DNA from: Tepidiforma bonchosmolovskayae
GTDB taxonomy: Bacteria; Chloroflexota; Dehalococcoidia; Tepidiformales; Tepidiformaceae
Assembly (NCBI RefSeq): GCF_008838325.1
Contig: NZ_CP042829.1
Span: forward strand, 620,001-684,000
Direction: 5' to 3'
Length of the DNA stretch: 64,000 bases
The position numbers were made by a program, and so were the translations under genes. This document shows, one piece after another, positions 1-8,285 of the stretch (its first letter is position 1; each line of letters begins with the position of its first letter). Under the pieces are notes generated by a model. That model saw only the letters and a list, made by a program, of their open reading frames with translations. It made no database searches and was not told the DNA's origin.

Positions 1-291
1 GCGGACCTCCTCGGCGGTGAGGTGCTCGGCGCGGACGGTCGGGCGGCAGCAGAGGTCGGTGAAGCCGATGCCGGCCTCGTCGGGGAGGAGGCGGTCGTCT
101 TCGGGGCGAACCGGGCGGCCGGCGATGCCGGACTCGGAAAGGTGGACCCAGAAGCGGTTGCCGGGGCGGGCGTAGTAGTGGCCTGCCCGGGCGGAGTAGA
201 TGGCCGGGTTGTAGCCGATGAAGACGAGGCGCAGGCCGGGACGGAGGAGATGGGGGAGGGAGCCGGGATAGCTGCAGGGGAGTTCGGTCAT
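1..291 (-). CDS. mug: Mug-type G/U mismatch-specific uracil-DNA glycosylase, partial
   Basis: The product would remove uracil or thymine from G/U and G/T mismatches in base-excision repair. Reading leftward from the ATG at 291, the first 97 residues are visible and the gene runs off the left edge. The N-terminal part carries the family signature GYNPAIYSARAGHYYARPGN followed by RFW, which holds the active-site GxNP motif and the PGNRFW segment. Further on is GIGFTDLCCRPT, which matches the typical GxGxTDLxxRPT segment. The ATG overlaps the stop of the upstream gene (ATGA, 288-291), so the two are probably co-transcribed. The UDG-superfamily call is firm; Mug rather than another subfamily rests on these two motifs only. 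Confidence 0.9.
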   Translation of the reverse strand, partial: MTELPCSYPGSLPHLLRPGLRLVFIGYNPAIYSARAGHYYARPGNRFWVHLSESGIAGRPVRPEDDRLLPDEAGIGFTDLCCRPTVRAEHLTAEEVR

Positions 292-833
292 TCGAGGGCG
301 AAGCGGACGCGGGGATTGGCGAGGTGGAGCGCCTCGAGGCGGAGCGGTGCGGTTTCGCCGGCGGGGCGTTCGACGACGAAGCGGAGCTCGACGGTGGAGG
401 TTTGGCCCAGCGGAGGAGCGAAGCCGGGCTGGCCATCGGTGGTCGCGGAGGCCGCGGGGATCCAGTTCTCGATGCCGGCGACTTCGAGGGTCCAGTCGGC
501 GAGGGTGGCGTCCCAGGTTTTGTTGTTCGTGATGCGGAGGCGGAGGGCGACATCGGCGCGCTGCATGCCGGGGGAGGGTTCGCCAAGCGGCTCGGAGGCG
601 ATGCCGACGGCCTCGACGGCGATGATGCGGCCGTCGCCTTCGAAGAGCTCGCCGGCTGCGACCTTCTTTTCGCCGTAGATGCTCTTGAGGATGGGCGGGA
701 GCGCGTAGAGGCCGACCATCAGGCCGACGAGGACGCCGATGACGGCGCCGGCGGCGATGCAGCCGGTCCGCCCCTGGCGATCGGGAGAGGGGGTTTGGAG
801 GACGACCCGGCGCCCGGGTTGCGAAGGGTTCAC
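288..833 (-). CDS. Membrane-anchored protein with DUF4352-like C-terminal domain
   Basis: The product has about 181 residues if it begins at the GTG at 833. Residues 24-46 form one hydrophobic membrane segment after a short basic N-terminus. The remainder is a beta-rich extracytoplasmic domain with ADVALRLRITNNKTW and a later TSTVELRFVVE strand, the layout of DUF4352/TRF2-like immunoglobulin-type lipoprotein domains. No enzyme motif is visible. It is translationally coupled to the glycosylase gene by an ATGA overlap. The frame stays open to 989, but that would overlap the divergent PPOX gene at 914, so the GTG at 833 is preferred; its ribosome site is weak and the start is uncertain. Confidence 0.6.
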   Translation of the reverse strand: MNPSQPGRRVVLQTPSPDRQGRTGCIAAGAVIGVLVGLMVGLYALPPILKSIYGEKKVAAGELFEGDGRIIAVEAVGIASEPLGEPSPGMQRADVALRLRITNNKTWDATLADWTLEVAGIENWIPAASATTDGQPGFAPPLGQTSTVELRFVVERPAGETAPLRLEALHLANPRVRFALE

Positions 834-899
834 TGGAGACAACCGTACGGCGGGCTGGCGGTTCGGTTCAACGACGGTGCGGCGACGGCGGGGCGGCCG

Positions 900-905
900 T
901 AGAAT
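900..905 (+). promoter_or_regulatory. -10 element TAGAAT of a probable leaderless promoter
   Basis: TAGAAT ends 8 bases before the GTG start at 914, which places the expected transcription start on or next to the start codon. No Shine-Dalgarno sequence lies between. The same arrangement recurs before several other genes in this window. No convincing -35 box is seen. Confidence 0.45.
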
Positions 906-913
906 CGGGGCCC

Positions 914-1393
914 GTGAGTGAGCAGCTGAGCCGCGAGGAGATCCTGGAGCAGGCGTACCGGCTGGGGCTGGACCAGTTGGGCGGGACACTTGCGACCACG
1001 CATGCTGAGGACGGGACGCCGTACGTCACGTTCGTGCTGTTTCACCTGCGGCCGAACGGGGAGGTGCTGTTCGGGAGCGGCACGCGGCCGCAGCACACGC
1101 GGAACATCCGGGCGACGCCGGAGGTGTCGTTCCTTATCGACAACCGGGAGGTGATCCGCTCGGACTGGACGGCGTTCAACCGGGTGGTCATCGAGGGGCG
1201 GGCGGAAGAGGTGGCGCGGGAGTCGAAGGCGTACACGCCGCTGCTGCAGGAGCTGGAGGCGAAGAACAAGATGGCGGCGGTGTTCACGGACCGGGGCATC
1301 CTGTTCCGCATCCGGCCGCGGCGGCTGATCTTGATGCGGGGATTCGAGGCGGCGCGCCACATCGTCGACTTTGGGTCCGACGAGGCGGAGTGA
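914..1393 (+). CDS. PPOX-class (pyridoxamine 5'-phosphate oxidase-like) FMN-binding protein
   Basis: This 159-residue protein matches the short split-barrel PPOX family that binds FMN or F420 and acts on small redox substrates. Visible family features are the first barrel strand GTLATTHAEDGTPYVTFVLF, the segment GEVLFGSGTRPQHTRNIRAT (ligand-contacting in the family) and a following strand, VSFLIDNREV. The length is normal for the family. The GTG at 914 is chosen because a TAGAAT box sits just upstream and the gene is divergent from the membrane protein. The substrate cannot be told from sequence; heme-degrading or F420-dependent relatives share this fold. Confidence 0.8.
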   Translation: MSEQLSREEILEQAYRLGLDQLGGTLATTHAEDGTPYVTFVLFHLRPNGEVLFGSGTRPQHTRNIRATPEVSFLIDNREVIRSDWTAFNRVVIEGRAEEVARESKAYTPLLQELEAKNKMAAVFTDRGILFRIRPRRLILMRGFEAARHIVDFGSDEAE

Positions 1394-1404
1394 CGGCCGC
1401 GAGC

Positions 1405-1410
1405 TAGAAT
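1405..1410 (+). promoter_or_regulatory. -10 element TAGAAT of a leaderless folC promoter
   Basis: TAGAAT is followed by six bases (CGGGGG) and then the ATG at 1417. The transcription start expected from this spacing falls on the A of the start codon, so the folC mRNA probably has no leader. Confidence 0.55.
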
Positions 1411-1416
1411 CGGGGG

Positions 1417-2760
1417 ATGGAGTACCCGGAGGCGATCGCGTACCTGCTCTCGCTGAGCGACATGGAGCGGGGATACCAGGCGTCGGCGAACCCGACGATG
1501 AGCGTGGCGTCGATGCGGTCGCTCCTCTCACGGCTGAACGACCCGCACCTCGGGCGGCCGACAGTGCACATCACCGGCTCGAAAGGAAAGGGCACGACCT
1601 CAGCCATGATTGCCGGGGTCCTGCGGGAGGCGGGATATTCGACCGCGCTGTACACGAGCCCGCACCTGCATTCGTTCACCGAGCGGATCGCGATCGGCGG
1701 GGAGCCGGTGAGCCCGGAGGAATTCGCGGCGGGACTTTCGGCGATCCAGCCGGCGGTGGAGGCGGAGCGGGAGAGCGTCCACGGGGACGTTTCGACGTTT
1801 GGGGTCCTGACGGCGCTGTTCTTCTGGCTGGTGCGGGCGCAGCTGCCCCCCGTGGACTGGCAGGTGGTGGAGGTCGGGCTGGGCGGGACGTTCGACGCAA
1901 CGAACGTGTTCGAGGCGACGGACGTGGCGGTGATCACGCCGATTTCACTGGAGCACACGCAGATCCTGGGGAGCACGACGGTCGAAATTGCGCGGGATAA
2001 GTCGGGGATTATCAAGCGGGGGACGACGGCGGTGGTGGCCAGGCAGCGGGACCCGGCGGTGCTCGATGTCATCCGCCAGCGGTGCGCGGAGGTGGGCGCG
2101 GAGCTGGTGGACGCGGGGTCGCTGTACGACGTCGAGGTGACGGAGATCCACCCGTGGGGGCAGCGGCTGGCGGTGCGGCGGCCAGGCGGGGAGATGCTGG
2201 AGCTGCGGACGCCGATGCTCGGGCGGCACCAGGCGGAGAATGCGATGACGGCCGTGGCGGTTGCAGACGCGATCCGGGCGCGCGGGTTCGAACTCGACGA
2301 CCGGGCGATCGCGGAGGGGATTGCACGGGTTCGGGTGCCGGGGCGGCTGGAGGTGATGGGGCAGAAGCCGCTCATTGTGGCCGACGGGGCGCATAACGGC
2401 GAGAGCGCAGGCGCGCTGGCCCGGGCGCTGCGCGAGTACTTCACGTGGAAGCGGTGCTTCCTGGTCATCGGGGTGACGCGGGATAAGGACCTGCGGGCGA
2501 TGGGGTTCGAGCTGGCGCGGCTGGCGGAGCTGATTGTCTGCGTCGGGTTCCGGAACCCGCGGGCGATGGACCCGTATGAGATGATTCAGCAGATCGGCTT
2601 CCTCGGGCCCGCGGCGGTGGCAGAGGAGACGGTGGCGGCGGGGCTGGATACGGCGCTGGCACACGCGAACCCGGACGACCTGGTGTGCATCACGGGCTCG
2701 CTGTACGTGGTGGCGGAGGCGCGTGAGGCGATCCTGGGGGAGAGTGTCATCCGCGGGTAG
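1417..2760 (+). CDS. folC: Bifunctional dihydrofolate synthase / folylpolyglutamate synthase
   Basis: FolC adds glutamate to dihydropteroate and then lengthens the glutamate tail of folates, using ATP, in the cytoplasm. The 447-residue length is normal. The Mur-ligase P-loop GSKGKGTT is at residues 54-61, followed by TSPHLHSFTERI (the family SPHL segment). The central region has ITPISLEHTQILG and DKSGIIKRG, where the carbamylated lysine and metal ligands lie, and a later ADGAHNGES motif begins the C-terminal ligase domain. The ATG at 1417 is supported by a TAGAAT box with leaderless spacing. FolP, FolK and a MetF-like protein are encoded within 12 kb but not in the same operon. Confidence 0.95.
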   Translation: MEYPEAIAYLLSLSDMERGYQASANPTMSVASMRSLLSRLNDPHLGRPTVHITGSKGKGTTSAMIAGVLREAGYSTALYTSPHLHSFTERIAIGGEPVSPEEFAAGLSAIQPAVEAERESVHGDVSTFGVLTALFFWLVRAQLPPVDWQVVEVGLGGTFDATNVFEATDVAVITPISLEHTQILGSTTVEIARDKSGIIKRGTTAVVARQRDPAVLDVIRQRCAEVGAELVDAGSLYDVEVTEIHPWGQRLAVRRPGGEMLELRTPMLGRHQAENAMTAVAVADAIRARGFELDDRAIAEGIARVRVPGRLEVMGQKPLIVADGAHNGESAGALARALREYFTWKRCFLVIGVTRDKDLRAMGFELARLAELIVCVGFRNPRAMDPYEMIQQIGFLGPAAVAEETVAAGLDTALAHANPDDLVCITGSLYVVAEAREAILGESVIRG

Positions 2761-2813
2761 GGGCTGCGGCGTACTGAACGGGTGAAGGCCCGTGCCCGGT
2801 TGACCGGGGGAGC

Positions 2814-2832
2814 GCCTATCGGCAGTATAGGC
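2814..2832 (+). other. Hairpin between folC and the ABC binding-protein gene
   Basis: GCCTAT and ATAGGC form a perfect 6-bp inverted repeat around a 7-base loop, and flanking GGGG and CCCC stretches could lengthen the stem. No T-run follows, so a plain intrinsic terminator is unlikely. It lies 55 bases before the binding-protein ATG, so it may be a leader structure or an operator. The rest of the 2761-2887 gap shows nothing else clear. Confidence 0.35.
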
Positions 2833-2887
2833 GAGCCCCTGAATTACCAGCGCGGGCCCCAAAAATCTGTACGAGGGGACAAGGTCC

Positions 2888-4609
2888 ATGAGCTCCTACT
2901 GGGACAACTACTGGCGCCGGCGGCGTGTGAACCGGCGCAGCGTCATCGCGGGCGGTTCGGCGGCGACGCTCGGGTTGGCGACGATGGCGATCGCCGGCTG
3001 CGGCGGCGACGACGATGGGGAGAAGGGCGGGAACGGGGGTGGCACGCAGCTGACCCCGGTGGCGCCGACGCAGGACACATCGGAGAAGCCGGTTGCGGGG
3101 GGGACGCTGAAGCTGCTGGGCGGGCCGATCGGGTCGGTCATCGACATCCACCGGACGAACACGCCATGGGAGTCGTCGTTCCTCTGGCACTGGTGCGGGA
3201 ACTTCCTGATGCGCTTCCAGAAGGTGGCGCCGTTCCTGCCGGAGCCGGACCTGGCGGCGGCGCAGCCAGAGATCGCGGACGGCGGCACGACCCTGATTTT
3301 CAAGCTGCGGCCGGAGGCGAAATGGCAGAACAAGCCGCCCGTGAACGGCCGGCAGGTGACGGCCGAGGACGTGAAGGCGTCGTTCGAGCGGATTAAGGCG
3401 CTCGGGGCGAAGTCGCCGCGGTCGGGCAACTACGCGGTCGTGGATTCGATCGAGGCGATCGACGCGACGACGGTGCGGTTCAAGCTGAAGGCGCCGAAGG
3501 CCGACCTCCTGAACGCGATGGCGGACCAGTACGATCTGGTGATCCCGAAGGAGATCGCGGCCCGCGGGGATGATGCGATCACAAAGCCGGAGGATGTGGT
3601 CGGTTCGGGGCCGTACGAGATTGCGGCGTTCGAGGCGGGCCAGCGGATTGCGGTCAAGAAGCGGGCAGACGGCTACTGGAAGCCGAACACGGCCTGGCTG
3701 GACGGCGCGGAGGTCGTCAACCAGACGGACAACCAGGCGCTGGTGAACGCGATCCGGGCGAACCAGGCGGACTCGGTGGGTCTGCCGGCGGACCTTGCCC
3801 GGCAGTTCGAGAACGACCCGAACTTCTACATCACGCGGGCGCCGAACCCGACACGGGAGTGCCTGCTGATCAACCACACGAAGGAGCGGTACAAGGACCT
3901 GCGGGTGCGCCAGGCGCTCTGGCGTGCGGTGGACCGGAAGCAGGTGTACGACAACGTCTACGCGGGCGGCGGGATCGCGGGTGGCGCGATGACGCCGGCT
4001 GCCGCGGGGTGGGTGCTCCCGGACGCGGAGCTGGCGAAGCTGCCCGGCTTCGGCAAGCGCGCCGACGAGATCAAGGAGGCGAAGGCGCTGCTGGCCGCGG
4101 CCGGCTACCCGGACGGGTTTGAGGAGACGATCATGACGGCGACGGCGTTCAATGCGAACCAGGTGACGGACGTGATCGTCTCGAACCTGCGGGAGGTGGG
4201 CATCCGGCTGACGATCGACAACGTCGGGACGGACTTCGCGACGATGCTGCGCCGGCAGGTCGCAGGCGAGTACAACCTCGCGGGGACGCTCTTCCTCTCG
4301 GGGCCGTACCCGGATGCGCAGCTGCTGATCTACCACCACAGCGACCCGGCGAAGGGGTCGCGCAATTACGGGAAGTTTGCGGACCCGGAGATCGACAAGC
4401 TGCTGGACCAGCAGTCCGCCGAGTTCGACTACGAGAAGCGGAAGCAGATCGTGTTCGAGATCCAGCGGAAGCTGGCGACGGCGCCGGGGCCGGTGTGGAT
4501 CGGCTCACGCGTGCTGTTCACGGTCTACAACAAGAAGGTGAGGAACGCTGTGGCGACGCCATTCCTTGCCGGGTACGACGACGCCGAGGACGTGTGGATC
4601 AAGGCGTAA
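2888..4609 (+). CDS. ABC transporter substrate-binding lipoprotein, family 5 (peptide/nickel type)
   Basis: This 573-residue extracellular receptor would deliver oligopeptides or a related solute to the permeases encoded downstream. The N-terminus has a twin-arginine stretch (NRRSVIAGGS), a hydrophobic run and the lipobox IAGC, so it is probably a Tat-exported lipoprotein. The mature part shows SBP_bac_5 landmarks: LKLLGGPIGSVIDIH near the start, FKLRPEAKWQNKPPVNGR with VTAEDVKASFERI, and VGSGPYEIAAFEAGQRIAVK. The ATG at 2888 directly precedes the export signal. A strong terminator-like hairpin separates it from the permease genes, a usual way to give more receptor than permease. The substrate is not determined. 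Confidence 0.93.
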   Translation: MSSYWDNYWRRRRVNRRSVIAGGSAATLGLATMAIAGCGGDDDGEKGGNGGGTQLTPVAPTQDTSEKPVAGGTLKLLGGPIGSVIDIHRTNTPWESSFLWHWCGNFLMRFQKVAPFLPEPDLAAAQPEIADGGTTLIFKLRPEAKWQNKPPVNGRQVTAEDVKASFERIKALGAKSPRSGNYAVVDSIEAIDATTVRFKLKAPKADLLNAMADQYDLVIPKEIAARGDDAITKPEDVVGSGPYEIAAFEAGQRIAVKKRADGYWKPNTAWLDGAEVVNQTDNQALVNAIRANQADSVGLPADLARQFENDPNFYITRAPNPTRECLLINHTKERYKDLRVRQALWRAVDRKQVYDNVYAGGGIAGGAMTPAAAGWVLPDAELAKLPGFGKRADEIKEAKALLAAAGYPDGFEETIMTATAFNANQVTDVIVSNLREVGIRLTIDNVGTDFATMLRRQVAGEYNLAGTLFLSGPYPDAQLLIYHHSDPAKGSRNYGKFADPEIDKLLDQQSAEFDYEKRKQIVFEIQRKLATAPGPVWIGSRVLFTVYNKKVRNAVATPFLAGYDDAEDVWIKA

Positions 4610-4638
4610 CCGCCGGGGGTACGGTCCGGTAGAGTCCG

Positions 4639-4672
4639 GGGCCCCGGGGTATGACTCCCCGGGGCCCTCTTT
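4639..4672 (+). terminator. Terminator or attenuator between binding-protein and permease genes
   Basis: GGGCCCCGGGG at 4639-4649 pairs perfectly with CCCCGGGGCCC at 4657-4667 around a 7-base loop, and TCTTT follows. It lies 30 bases after the binding-protein stop and 13 bases before the permease ATG. Partial termination here would lower permease expression relative to the receptor. Confidence 0.75.
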
Positions 4673-4684
4673 GGGGGATTCGGG

Positions 4685-5626
4685 ATGCAGAAGATCATCG
4701 TGCGGCGGCTGGTTCTTTCGATCCCGACGCTGCTGATTGTGTCGTTCCTCATCTTCGGGATTCTGCGGCTGGACCCGGACGCGGCAGTGGCGGCGCGGTT
4801 GGGCGAGGGGTACACGCCGGAGGCAGCGGAGCAGCTGAAAGAGGAGCTCGGGCTGAACAACAACATTGCCACGGAGTACGTGAAGTGGCTGGGGAACCTG
4901 CTCCGGGGCGACTGGGGCACCTCGATGTACAGCTATCGGCCGGTGCTTTCGGAAGTGATGCCGAAGGTCGGCGTCACGCTCGAGCTGGCGCTCGTAGCGG
5001 TGTTTTTCGCCGTGGTGATCGGGGTACCGATCGGGGTGGTTTCTGCGATCCGGCAGGACTCGTGGCTCGACTACCTGCTGCGGGGATTCTCGATTCTCGG
5101 GCTCTCGGTGCCGGGCTTCGTGGTTGCGACGTTCGTGCTCGCGTTCCTCGCGATCCAGTTCAGGTGGATCCCGCCGACGCAGTACGCAGCGCCGTGGGAG
5201 GACCCGGTGAAGAACTTCCAGCAGTTCGCGCTGGCGGGGCTGATCCTGTCGCTGGCGACAGCGGCATCGGTGATGCGGTACACGCGGACGATGATGCTCG
5301 ACGTCCTGCGGCAGGACTATATCCGTACGGCGTGGGCGAAGGGGCTGCGCGAGCGGGTGGTGATTACACGGCATGCGCTGAAGAACGTCCTGCTGCCCGT
5401 CATCACCGTGATCGGCCTGACGATGGCGACGCTGGTGGGCGGCACGGTGATCTTCGAGACGCTGTTCACGATGAACGGGGTCGGCCGGCTGCTCATCCGG
5501 GGGGTGTACGAGCGGGACTACCCGCTGGTGCAGGGGATTACGCTGCTCTTCGCCATTGCGGTGGTGCTGATCAACCTGATTGTCGACATTTCGTATTCGC
5601 TGCTCGACCCGCGGGCGCGGGGGTGA
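4685..5626 (+). CDS. ABC transporter permease, DppB/OppB type
   Basis: This 313-residue integral membrane protein would be one half of the channel for the binding protein encoded just upstream. The first membrane helix is at residues 8-30 (LVLSIPTLLIVSFLIFGILR), typical of DppB. A large extracellular loop follows, then further helices. The cytoplasmic EAA loop is clear: DYIRTAWAKGLRERVV followed by HALKNVLLPV, the segment that docks on the ATPase. The start follows GGGGGATTCGGG. It is followed after 8 bases by the DppC-type partner. No ATPase gene lies in this cluster. Confidence 0.93.
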   Translation: MQKIIVRRLVLSIPTLLIVSFLIFGILRLDPDAAVAARLGEGYTPEAAEQLKEELGLNNNIATEYVKWLGNLLRGDWGTSMYSYRPVLSEVMPKVGVTLELALVAVFFAVVIGVPIGVVSAIRQDSWLDYLLRGFSILGLSVPGFVVATFVLAFLAIQFRWIPPTQYAAPWEDPVKNFQQFALAGLILSLATAASVMRYTRTMMLDVLRQDYIRTAWAKGLRERVVITRHALKNVLLPVITVIGLTMATLVGGTVIFETLFTMNGVGRLLIRGVYERDYPLVQGITLLFAIAVVLINLIVDISYSLLDPRARG

Positions 5627-5634
5627 GGTGACGC

Positions 5635-6645
5635 ATGGCTGATGCTGCTGCCCAGGTGGTTATTGCGGAGCCGCTGAGCCGGCCTGCTCCCGGGACATTC
5701 GGGAGGACGGTCGGCTTTTTCCGCACGCTGATGCGGACGAAGCCGCTCGGGTTCATCTCGCTCATCATCATCCTGCTGCTGGCGGTGCTGGCGGCGTTCC
5801 CGGGGGCGTTCGCAACGCACCAGCCTGCCGACACGCGCGCGGGAGTCCGGCTGCAGAAGTACTGCCTCGGACCGCGGGACACGTTCCTGTGCCCGACGGT
5901 GGTGGAGAAATCGGCGACATTCGGCGACCGGAACGTACCGGGTAAGCTTTCGAACCCGTTCGGGACCGACCAGCTCGGCCGGGACAACTACAGCCGGATT
6001 GTGTACGGGGCGCGGAACGCCTTCTATGTGGGCGTCGGGGCCGTGGTCATTTCGACGGCGCTGGCGCTGCTGATCGGGGTGACCTCGGGGTACTTCGGCG
6101 GGCGGTACGATGCGGTGCTGCAGCGGCTGGTCGATGCGGTGATGGCGCTGCCGGTGCTGGTCGTGCTGCTGGCGGCAACGACGATGCTGGGCGGGGCCAC
6201 GTTCGGGAAGCTGATTGTGCTTTTGGGGCTGCTGGGCGGGTTCTCGGGGTCGCGGGTGATCCGCTCGGCGGTGATTTCGGTGCGGTCGGCGCAGTTCCTG
6301 GGGGCGGCGCGGGTGCTGGGGGCGACGGATGCGCGGATCATGGTCCGCCACGTGATCCCGAACATCTTCGGGCCGCTGATGGTGCAGGCGACGATCGGGA
6401 TTGGGTCGATCATCCTGGCGGAGGCGGCGCTGAGCTTTCTCGGCTTCGGGGTGGTGGACCCGGACCAGCCGACGTGGGGGCAGATGCTGCAGATTTCGCA
6501 GCAGATCGCGAGCATCCGGCCGGACCAGCTGGTGTGGCCGGGGCTGTTCATTGCGCTGGCGGTGTTCAGCTTCAACATGCTGGGCGATGCGCTGCGCGAC
6601 CTGCTGGACCCGCGGCTCCGGGGCGCGCGCGGCAGCTTCGGCTGA
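5635..6645 (+). CDS. ABC transporter permease, DppC/OppC type
   Basis: The second permease subunit has 336 residues. It starts with a cytoplasmic tail and a membrane helix near residues 40-62, followed by an extracellular insert with two cysteines (around YCLGPRDTFLCP) before the core, which is normal for DppC. The motif NPFGTDQLGRDNYSRIVYGA is the OppC N-terminal signature, and GAARVLGATDARIMVRHVIP is the EAA loop. It ends with LLDPRLRGARGS, the usual family tail. It is co-transcribed with the DppB-type gene. The ATPases must be encoded elsewhere, since the next gene is a MetF-like reductase. Confidence 0.93.
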   Translation: MADAAAQVVIAEPLSRPAPGTFGRTVGFFRTLMRTKPLGFISLIIILLLAVLAAFPGAFATHQPADTRAGVRLQKYCLGPRDTFLCPTVVEKSATFGDRNVPGKLSNPFGTDQLGRDNYSRIVYGARNAFYVGVGAVVISTALALLIGVTSGYFGGRYDAVLQRLVDAVMALPVLVVLLAATTMLGGATFGKLIVLLGLLGGFSGSRVIRSAVISVRSAQFLGAARVLGATDARIMVRHVIPNIFGPLMVQATIGIGSIILAEAALSFLGFGVVDPDQPTWGQMLQISQQIASIRPDQLVWPGLFIALAVFSFNMLGDALRDLLDPRLRGARGSFG

Positions 6646-6687
6646 GCCGGGCTGGACGCTCCGGGCGGAGGATCGGAACCTCTGGGC

Positions 6688-7512
6688 ATGCGGTTCCTGG
6701 AACGGCTGGCGGCGGGCCGGTTCGCCGTGGCGCTGGAGATTACGCCGCCGCAGCGGCACCTGCCGAAGGTGCTCCTGCGGCGGGCGCGGCTGCTCGGCGA
6801 TGCGGCGGACGCGGTGAACGTCATCCAGCGGCCGGACCGGCAATCGAGCCTCGCGGCATCGCTCGAGCTTCGGGCTGCCGGGATTGACCCGGTGTGGCAC
6901 CTCGCGGCGCGGGGGATGACGGCGGCCGACGTGACCCGGGCGGCGGAGGCTGCCCGGGCCGGGGGCATCGAGCAGGTGCTGTGCGTGGCGGGCGACCAGG
7001 CCCCCGGGGAGGGCGGGGCGTGGGTGACGGTGCGCGAGGCGGTCCGGCTGGTGCGGGCGGCGATGCCGGGCGTGACCGTCGGTGCGACGCTGAACCAGTA
7101 CGCCCGTGACCCCGAGCGGGCGCGGCGGAACCTGCTGCCGAAGCTGGCGGCGGGCGCGAGCTACGTGCAGACCCAGCCGACCTTCGATGTCGCGGCACTC
7201 GAGGCGGAGCTGGCGGCGGTCCGGGCGGAGGCGGACGGCATCGCTGCGGTGGCGATGGCGATGCCGCTGCTGACGGCCGAGGCCGGGGAGCGGATCGCGC
7301 AGCGGCTGGGACTGGAGCTGCCGGGCCGGCTGCGGGACATCCTGGCGGCCGGCGACACGCCGGGGGCGTGGGCGTACTTCCGGGAGACGGTTGCGCGGCT
7401 GGTCGACTCGCCGGCGGTGCAGGGCGTGGCGATCATGACGTTTGAGATGGACCCGCCGCCGGAGATGGGCGAGCGGATCGTGGCGGCGCTGGAAGCGGCC
7501 GGGGCGCGGTGA
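6688..7512 (+). CDS. Methylenetetrahydrofolate reductase-family protein
   Basis: This 274-residue protein has the MetF/MTHFR TIM-barrel pattern. FAVALEITPPQ at residues 12-22 matches the family FEFFPP strand that carries the catalytic glutamate. DAVNVIQRPDRQSSLAAS and HLAARGMTAADV resemble the folate- and FAD-contacting loops, and VLCVAGDQAP corresponds to the LRGDxP loop. GASYVQTQPTFDV matches the conserved FxxTQxxF motif. Such short homologs occur in bacteria using tetrahydrofolate-linked C1 metabolism and may reduce methylene-THF or act in a complex. Its stop overlaps the start of the next gene (TGATG). The family is sure; the exact reaction is inferred. Confidence 0.82.
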   Translation: MRFLERLAAGRFAVALEITPPQRHLPKVLLRRARLLGDAADAVNVIQRPDRQSSLAASLELRAAGIDPVWHLAARGMTAADVTRAAEAARAGGIEQVLCVAGDQAPGEGGAWVTVREAVRLVRAAMPGVTVGATLNQYARDPERARRNLLPKLAAGASYVQTQPTFDVAALEAELAAVRAEADGIAAVAMAMPLLTAEAGERIAQRLGLELPGRLRDILAAGDTPGAWAYFRETVARLVDSPAVQGVAIMTFEMDPPPEMGERIVAALEAAGAR

Positions 7513-8264
7513 TGGTGGTTCGTCTGCGGGTGGCGACGTGGAACCTTCGGAACATCGCGGACCGGTGGACGGAGCGGAAGCCGCTGCTGCTGGCGGCGTT
7601 CCGCGAGCTTGCGCCGGAGCTGTGCGGTCTGCAGGAGGTGGCGTTCGGGACCGAGCGCCAGGACGACGCGCTGGCGGCCGAACTGGGCGGGCACCCGCGG
7701 CAGTTTGCCGCGGAGAGCCCGCGGTTTCCCGGGTTCGGGAACGCAATCCTCGCAGCCTGCGGCGAGGTGCTGGTCCACGAGGTCGCGGACCTCGGCTTCG
7801 GGCGGACGGCGCAGCGGGTGCTGGTGGCGCTGCCGGGCGGTCTGGCGCTGTGGTTCGGGAACACCCACCTGCACCACCCGCCGGATGCGCGGGCTGAGCG
7901 CGAAGCCCAGGCGGAGCGGCTGCTTGCGTGGCTGGGCGCGGCGCCGCAGGCCGATGCGGAGGTTTTCGTCGGCGATTTCAATGCGCCGCCGGGGGAGCCG
8001 GCCTACCGGGCGATGGAGGCGGGCGGCTTCCGTTCAGCGTACCGGGAGGTGCACGGGGCGGAGCCGGCGGTGACGTGGCCTTCGGGGATCGTGGCGGAGG
8101 GGATGGACATGGACGGGGACCCGGCCTGCCTCGACTACATCTGGCTGCGCGGGCGGGCGGCCGCGACCCGGGCATGGCTCCACGGAACGACGCCGGCGCC
8201 CTGGGACCCGACGCTCTACCCGAGCGACCATTTCGCGGTCGCGGCCGAGATCTCGGTGGGCTGA
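7512..8264 (+). CDS. Endonuclease/exonuclease/phosphatase (EEP) family hydrolase
   Basis: About 250 residues carrying the metal-dependent EEP motifs in order: VATWNLRN (Asn), CGLQEV (catalytic Glu), NTHLHHPPD, VGDFNAPPGEP (GDFN), LDYIWLRG, and YPSDHFAVAAEI (SDH). These proteins cleave phosphodiester or phosphomonoester bonds in nucleic acids, lipids or small phosphates; the substrate is not predictable here. There is no signal peptide, so it probably acts in the cytoplasm. The ATG at 7512 shares its A with the preceding TGA, which indicates translational coupling; a GTG three bases earlier is the alternative. Confidence 0.88.
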   Translation: MVVRLRVATWNLRNIADRWTERKPLLLAAFRELAPELCGLQEVAFGTERQDDALAAELGGHPRQFAAESPRFPGFGNAILAACGEVLVHEVADLGFGRTAQRVLVALPGGLALWFGNTHLHHPPDARAEREAQAERLLAWLGAAPQADAEVFVGDFNAPPGEPAYRAMEAGGFRSAYREVHGAEPAVTWPSGIVAEGMDMDGDPACLDYIWLRGRAAATRAWLHGTTPAPWDPTLYPSDHFAVAAEISVG

Positions 8265-8285
8265 GCCCGCTCCCGGCGCCGGCCG

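Noticed and set aside
834-989. N-terminal extension of the DUF4352-like membrane protein to 989
   Set aside because: It would overlap the divergent PPOX gene and its promoter and is only Arg/Pro-rich.
2816-4339. A 507-codon minus-strand frame over the ABC binding-protein gene
   Set aside because: Arg/Pro-rich shadow with no motif; the plus-strand binding protein is unmistakable.
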